From: GCA-003244245 sp039924425
GTDB taxonomy: Bacteria > Actinomycetota > Actinomycetes > Mycobacteriales > Pseudonocardiaceae
DNA: 27,609 bases
Direction: 5' to 3'
Assembly: GCA_039924425.1 (NCBI GenBank)
Contig: JBDTAX010000106.1
Location: 1 to 27,609 of the forward strand
Position numbers and translations under genes: made by a program
The notes under the pieces: model-generated
Told to the model about the DNA's origin: nothing
Seen by the model: the letters and a program-made list of their open reading frames with translations, nothing else
Database searches by the model: none
Shown here: one piece after another, positions 23,355 through 27,609 of the stretch
How the letters are laid out: each line of letters begins with the position of its first letter
How positions within the stretch are numbered: the first letter of the stretch is position 1

Positions 23355-24686
23355 ATGGCCAGTAAGCAGCACGGCGGGCGCGCCCCGAACGGCGCTTCGA
23401 CCATCTACCAGGGTAAGGACGAGCGTTGGCACGGGCGGGTGACGATGGGCGTCCGGGATGATGGGAAGCCGGACCGCCGGCACGTGGAGCGCAAAACCAG
23501 AGCAGAGGCCACTCGCGCGGTCCGCGAGCTGGAAAAGCAGCGGGACAGTGGGCGGGTGCGTAAGGCCGGGCGTGCATGGACTGTCGAGCAGTGGCTTACC
23601 CACTGGCTTGAGGACATCGCCGCGCTCTCAGTCCGGTACAAGACGTTGGTCGGTTACCGGACCGATGTGACCCGCCACCTGGTGCCTGGGTTAGGTGCAC
23701 ATCGGATCGACAAGCTCGAACCTGAGCACATCGAGAAGCTCTACGGACGGATGATCCGGTCGGGTCTGGCCGCTGGGACGGTGCACCACGCTCACCGGAC
23801 GTTGCGCGCCTCCCTGAGCGAGGCGGTGAAGCGTAAGCACGTTGCTCTGAACGTCGCGATGGTCGCCAGGCCACCCCGACTCGATGACGAGGAGATCGAG
23901 CCGCTAACAGTCACCGAAGCCCGGCAGCTGCTCACTGTGGCGGGCAAGCGAAGGAACGCGGCCCGCTGGGCGGTCGCGCTCACGCTCGGACTGCGCCAGG
24001 GCGAGGCACTCGGGCTGCGCTGGACATTGGTCGATCTCACCGCCCGCAAGCTCCGCGTCCGCCACGGTCTCCAGCGCCGGACCTGGCAACACGGCTGCAC
24101 CGACCCGCACCAGTGCGGCGCGCGCTACCACAAGACAACACCCTGCAAGCAGGGATGCCGGCGGCACAAGCTCACCTGCCCACCACCGTGCCCGCCGGGC
24201 TGTACCGACCACGCCCGCTGGTGCCCCCAGCGACAGGGCGGCGGCCTGGTCCTCGACGACGTGAAATCGAAGGCCGGCCGCCGCACGATCGCGGTACCCG
24301 GACCACTGGTTGATCTGCTCTGTGTCCACCGAGAGGTACAAGAACAGGAGCGACTCACCGCCGGCTCACTGTGGGAAGACCACGAGTACGTCTTCGCCCA
24401 GCCCAACGGGCGACCCATCGACCCGAAAGCCGACCACCAGGCATGGAAAGACCTTCTGGAGGAAGCAGGTGTCAGGGAGGCCCGGCTCCACGACGCCAGG
24501 CACACGGCGGCAACGATGCTCCTGGTGCTAAACGTCGGGACTCGCGCGGTGATGGACATGATGGGTTGGTCTAGTCCGTCGATGGCCGCTCGCTACCAGC
24601 ACGTCACCAACGACCTCCGCCACGACATCGCCGACAGCCTCGGAGGACTCTTCTGGGGCACAACGGGGACGAAACAGGACAACTGA
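23355..24686 (+). CDS. int: tyrosine-recombinase integrase of the AICE
   Basis: A 443-residue integrase. Residues 1-60 form an arm-type AP2-like DNA-binding domain (GASTIYQGKDERWHGRVTMG), about 75-160 the core-binding domain (WTVEQWLTHWLEDIA), and the rest the catalytic domain. R214 (GLRQGEALGLRW), the H379-x2-R382 motif (LHDARHTAATMLL) and nucleophile Y414 (MAARYQHV) are present, so it should be active. Residues 246-294 are a Cys/His-rich insertion with eight cysteines between the catalytic Arg and the rest of the site. I chose ATG 23355 (GGGGA upstream); a TTG at 23337 would overlap the excisionase stop. Being last, it marks the right end of the element. Confidence 0.9.
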   Translation: MASKQHGGRAPNGASTIYQGKDERWHGRVTMGVRDDGKPDRRHVERKTRAEATRAVRELEKQRDSGRVRKAGRAWTVEQWLTHWLEDIAALSVRYKTLVGYRTDVTRHLVPGLGAHRIDKLEPEHIEKLYGRMIRSGLAAGTVHHAHRTLRASLSEAVKRKHVALNVAMVARPPRLDDEEIEPLTVTEARQLLTVAGKRRNAARWAVALTLGLRQGEALGLRWTLVDLTARKLRVRHGLQRRTWQHGCTDPHQCGARYHKTTPCKQGCRRHKLTCPPPCPPGCTDHARWCPQRQGGGLVLDDVKSKAGRRTIAVPGPLVDLLCVHREVQEQERLTAGSLWEDHEYVFAQPNGRPIDPKADHQAWKDLLEEAGVREARLHDARHTAATMLLVLNVGTRAVMDMMGWSSPSMAARYQHVTNDLRHDIADSLGGLFWGTTGTKQDN

Positions 24687-24815
24687 TGGGACGGCTAACG
24701 CAGTTTTCTCCAGCTCGGCAGGCGACCGATGCCGTGACTGCATGCGGTGGTCTGGTGGGTTGTAGAGTGGCGGCGCCTTGTAGGTCATGTCGTTCGCCAG
24801 CTGCGGGGAGGTGCT
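24687..24815. other. integrase-to-TIR gap, expected att site not identified
   Basis: In AICEs the att site usually follows int, so one junction should lie in these 129 bp. I see no tRNA fragment or obvious repeat matching other parts of the window. GGGGAGG (24804-24810) is the ribosome binding site of the next gene. Confidence 0.4.
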
Positions 24816-27609
24816 ATGACCCGAGTCTTCATCAGCCATTCCAGCAAGAACAATCAACTCGCCGCTGAAGTTCGGGGCTGGCTGAGAGCGGACGGTCATG
24901 ATGTTTTTCTCGACTACGACCGACATGACGGTATCGAGGGTGGGGACCTGTGGGAGGAGCGGTTATATGAGCGCCTGAGGTGGGCTGATGCCGTTGTTTG
25001 CCTCGTCACCAGTGATTATGTGACGTCCAAATGGTGTTTTGGCGAGATCGTCGTCGCAAAGACTCTCGGCAGCAAAATTTTGCCACTAAGAGCTGAGGAG
25101 GGGGCGCACCATCCGCTGCTGGACGGTCTCCAGCATGTCGTTTATCGCGGTGCGCAACCGCAGGCGCGGGAACTGATCTGCGGGATACTCCGCGAGATCG
25201 ACACCGCTGGCGGGGCGGGGTGGCCCGACGACAAATCACCGTTTCCCGGTCTTCGCGCATTTGACGTTGACATGCACCGGGCGTTTTTTGGCCGCCGCCG
25301 CGAGGTGGACGACTCGGTGCGCCTATTGCGATCGTTAGTCGAGCGTGGCGAGGGGCGGATCGTCGTTGTCGTGGGCCCCTCGGGATGCGGGAAATCCTCG
25401 CTGGTACGTGCTGGTCTACTGCCGGCTATGGCCAATGAGTCGGGCTGGGCCACACTGACCCCGTTCATGCCGGGCACAGACCCCATCGCTGCCCTGTCTC
25501 AGGAGCTTGCGCACGCCACACGTAGCACCCCATCCCAGATACGACGACAACTCGACGAGGACAAGGGCCTGGTTCTTGCCGTCGGGGATCTCCTGTGCGC
25601 GGGCGCCTCGCCATTGCGGCGGCTGCTGGTCGTGATCGATCAGTTCGAGGAAATCCTGACCCGATCTTCCGCCACGTGCCGTGCCCAACTCGCCGAGATG
25701 TTTCAACCCGCGATAGCCGGTCCGGTCCAGGTAGTGGCGACTATTCGCTCGGAGTTCCTCGACTCGCTGCTGGCCGATCCGCACCTGGCGCAACTGTCGA
25801 TCCATAGCGTGATCCTGCGGCCATTGGACGCGGCGGTCTTGCCCCGGGTGATCGAGGGACCGGCCCGGCTGGCCGGTCTGGGAGTGGACCCCGAGTTGGT
25901 CAGCCGCATGGTCGCTGACACCGCCAGCGGCTACGCGCTGCCTCTGCTCGCGTTTACCCTCGAACAACTCACCACGGGACTACCCCGGGGGGCTACGCTG
26001 TCTCCGCAGCGGTATGACGACCTCGGTGGCGTGCAAGGCGCACTGACCCGCCAAGCCGATCTCGCGTTGACCGATGCGCTGGCTGTAAATGCGCGAGTCG
26101 GCAATGGCCGTAACCGCACAGATGTTCTCGAATCGCTACTGCGGCTGGTCACCGTTGATGAGACAGGACAACCCACCCGGCGCGACGTCGACTACCAACA
26201 GCTACCCCCACCAGCGCGGGCGGAGTTGGATGCCTTCATCGCGCACCGTCTACTCACCACCAGCAAACGTGAAGAAACAGTGCTGCTCGGCGTCGCGCAC
26301 GAGGCGTTCCTCACCGCCTGGCCACCGCTGGCCCAGGCTATCAGCGCCGCCGGAGCAGCACTACGAATGCGCCGGATGCTTGAGCAAGCCTCGGCTGAAT
26401 GGGAGAACGCCGATCACAGCACGTCGTTTCTGTGGGAACGAGACCGGGTGGCTGCCGCTGTCTCCGAAACCGGAGCACAACTACGCCGGGTCCACCCCGC
26501 ACGCCCAGGGGCCAAGGACCCAATCACTGGTCGCTTTCGCGCGCTGCGGGGACGCCGTGAGGTGACCAGCGGGCGAGTGGAAATTGGCTCTACTGTGCGG
26601 GCGTTTCTCCACGCCAGCATCCGCCATCAACAGCGCCGCCGCCGTCTGCTTCGGACCGCCATGACGACGGCCCTTGTAGTCGCCTTCACCATTACCACCA
26701 TCGCCGTCATTCAACGCCAGACCGCGCAGGAGCAGCGTCAGATCGCGGAGGACCAGAAAGAGTTGGCCACCGTCCGCGGATTGGTTGCGGAGGCTGAAGC
26801 CCGGCGCGGCAGCGACGTCCGTCTCGCGCTGCAGCTGGGCCTTGCCGCACATCAGATCCGGCCCAGCGTGGAGACCGGAACAAGTCTGTACACCACCCTC
26901 ACTGGTACCCCCCTGACCGCTACTCTGACCGGCCACGCCAGCACCGTGTACAAGGTGGCGTTCAGCCCTGACGGGCGCACCCTGGCCACCGCCAGCGCCG
27001 ACAAGACCGTCGGGCTGTGGGATCTCACCAACCGGGCCCACCCTGCCCGCTTCGCCACCCTCACCGGCCACACCGACACCGTGAATGGGGTGGCGTTCAG
27101 CCCTGACGGGCGCACCCTGGCCACCGCCAGCAACGACAAGACTGTCGGGCTGTGGGGCCTCACCAACCGGGCCCACCCTGCCCACATCACCACCCTCACC
27201 TTCACCCACACCATAAATGGAGTGGCGTTCAGCCCCGACGGACGCACCCTGGCCATCGCCAGCCTCGATGGAACGGTCGGGTCGTGGGATCTCACCAACC
27301 GGGCCCGTCCCCCCCGCATCACCACCCTCACCGACTACACCGAGACAGTGGCTGGGGTGGCGTTCAGCCCTGACGGGCGCACCCTGGCCACCGCCAGCCT
27401 CGATGGGAGGGTCGAGTTGTGGGACCTCACCGACCGGGCCCATCTTCCCCGCATCGCCACCCTCACCCACACCGGCACCGTGAACGAGATGGCGTTCAGC
27501 CCTGACGGGCGCACCCTGGCCACCGCCAGCAACGATGGGACGGTCGGGCTGTGGGATCTCACCAACCGGACCCACCCTGCCCGCTTCGCCACCCTTACCA
27601 GCCACACCG
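24816..27609 (+). CDS. TIR-STAND ATPase-WD40 protein, 3' end cut by the window
   Basis: At least 931 residues are present, with no stop. Residues 1-130 are a TIR domain (MTRVFISHSSKNNQLA, DGHDVFLDYDR, VTSDYVTSKWCFGEI) with E77 at the catalytic NADase position. A STAND-type P-loop module follows (PFPGLRAFDVDMHRAFFGR; Walker A GPSGCGKSS, 187-195; Walker B LLVVIDQFEEIL, D275). A membrane segment lies about 611-633 (AMTTALVVAFTITTIAVI). A coiled helix (RQTAQEQRQIAEDQKELA) leads into WD40 repeats from about residue 702. Related TIR-STAND proteins sense phage and kill cells by NAD depletion; this role is inferred. ATG 24816 has GGGGAGG five bases upstream. Confidence 0.88.
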   Translation, partial: MTRVFISHSSKNNQLAAEVRGWLRADGHDVFLDYDRHDGIEGGDLWEERLYERLRWADAVVCLVTSDYVTSKWCFGEIVVAKTLGSKILPLRAEEGAHHPLLDGLQHVVYRGAQPQARELICGILREIDTAGGAGWPDDKSPFPGLRAFDVDMHRAFFGRRREVDDSVRLLRSLVERGEGRIVVVVGPSGCGKSSLVRAGLLPAMANESGWATLTPFMPGTDPIAALSQELAHATRSTPSQIRRQLDEDKGLVLAVGDLLCAGASPLRRLLVVIDQFEEILTRSSATCRAQLAEMFQPAIAGPVQVVATIRSEFLDSLLADPHLAQLSIHSVILRPLDAAVLPRVIEGPARLAGLGVDPELVSRMVADTASGYALPLLAFTLEQLTTGLPRGATLSPQRYDDLGGVQGALTRQADLALTDALAVNARVGNGRNRTDVLESLLRLVTVDETGQPTRRDVDYQQLPPPARAELDAFIAHRLLTTSKREETVLLGVAHEAFLTAWPPLAQAISAAGAALRMRRMLEQASAEWENADHSTSFLWERDRVAAAVSETGAQLRRVHPARPGAKDPITGRFRALRGRREVTSGRVEIGSTVRAFLHASIRHQQRRRRLLRTAMTTALVVAFTITTIAVIQRQTAQEQRQIAEDQKELATVRGLVAEAEARRGSDVRLALQLGLAAHQIRPSVETGTSLYTTLTGTPLTATLTGHASTVYKVAFSPDGRTLATASADKTVGLWDLTNRAHPARFATLTGHTDTVNGVAFSPDGRTLATASNDKTVGLWGLTNRAHPAHITTLTFTHTINGVAFSPDGRTLAIASLDGTVGSWDLTNRARPPRITTLTDYTETVAGVAFSPDGRTLATASLDGRVELWDLTDRAHLPRIATLTHTGTVNEMAFSPDGRTLATASNDGTVGLWDLTNRTHPARFATLTSHT
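26920..27609 (+). repeat. five near-identical WD40 repeat units
   Basis: The core string encoding AFSPDGRTLATAS recurs at 26961, 27096, 27228, 27363 and 27495 (spacing 135, 132, 135, 132 bp, or 44-45 codons). Units also share GLWDLTNRAHPA and TLTGHT. DNA identity between units is high, so they arose by recent duplication or are homogenised; the array runs past the window end. Confidence 0.9.

Noticed and set aside
24728..24736. CGATGCCGT shared with 13795-13803 as an att repeat
   Set aside because: Nine bases with no flanking identity are expected by chance in DNA of this composition.
26481..27605. 374-codon open frame on the minus strand opposite the WD40 region
   Set aside because: Its repeats mirror the WD40 repeats of the plus-strand gene, which has clear family motifs.

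Overview
The window is high-GC actinomycete DNA: codon third positions are strongly G/C, GTG starts are common, and neighbouring genes overlap at ATGA or GTGA. Gene content fits Streptomycetaceae or Pseudonocardiaceae; the sequence alone does not settle the genus. It is accessory DNA with four blocks.

(1) 1-2.7 kb is mobile-element and toxin-antitoxin debris. It holds a frameshifted DUF433-type antitoxin gene, an intact hicBA pair, the N-terminal stub of a tyrosine integrase, a 45-bp copy of the 3' end of a tRNA-Phe(GAA) gene (a probable att core), and a truncated, frameshifted ISAs1-type transposase.

(2) 2.7-13.5 kb is a tightly packed cluster that looks like an unrecognised sugar or glycoside pathway. 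A rightward operon encodes a Sir2-fold protein, a NUDT22-like Nudix protein, a class IV aminotransferase, a HAD phosphatase, two GT-B glycosyltransferases, an inositol-monophosphatase-family protein and a SAM methyltransferase. A convergent leftward operon encodes a protein resembling fungal KRE2/MNT1 (GT15) mannosyltransferases, an APH-type kinase and a second SAM methyltransferase. The parts (nucleotide-sugar hydrolysis, amination, dephosphorylation, glycosyl transfer, methylation, phosphorylation) suggest a small amino- or methyl-decorated saccharide whose kinase could modify or protect it. The product is unknown to me.

(3) 13.8-24.7 kb is an actinomycete integrative and conjugative element (AICE). 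A leftward regulatory operon (GntR/KorSA-like repressor, GNAT acetyltransferase, XRE-TPR regulator) faces a rightward operon. The rightward operon holds small AICE proteins, an FtsK/TraB-type transfer ATPase, a prim-pol protein, a DUF3631 ATPase, a 23-codon ORF, an excisionase and a tyrosine integrase. Two dense inverted-repeat regions, between traB and the prim-pol gene and inside the 3' end of the ATPase gene, are candidate replication or transfer sites. I could not find the att pair of this element.

(4) 24.8 kb to the end: right after the integrase starts a large TIR - P-loop STAND ATPase - transmembrane - WD40 protein, cut by the window edge. It has the layout of anti-phage signalling proteins.
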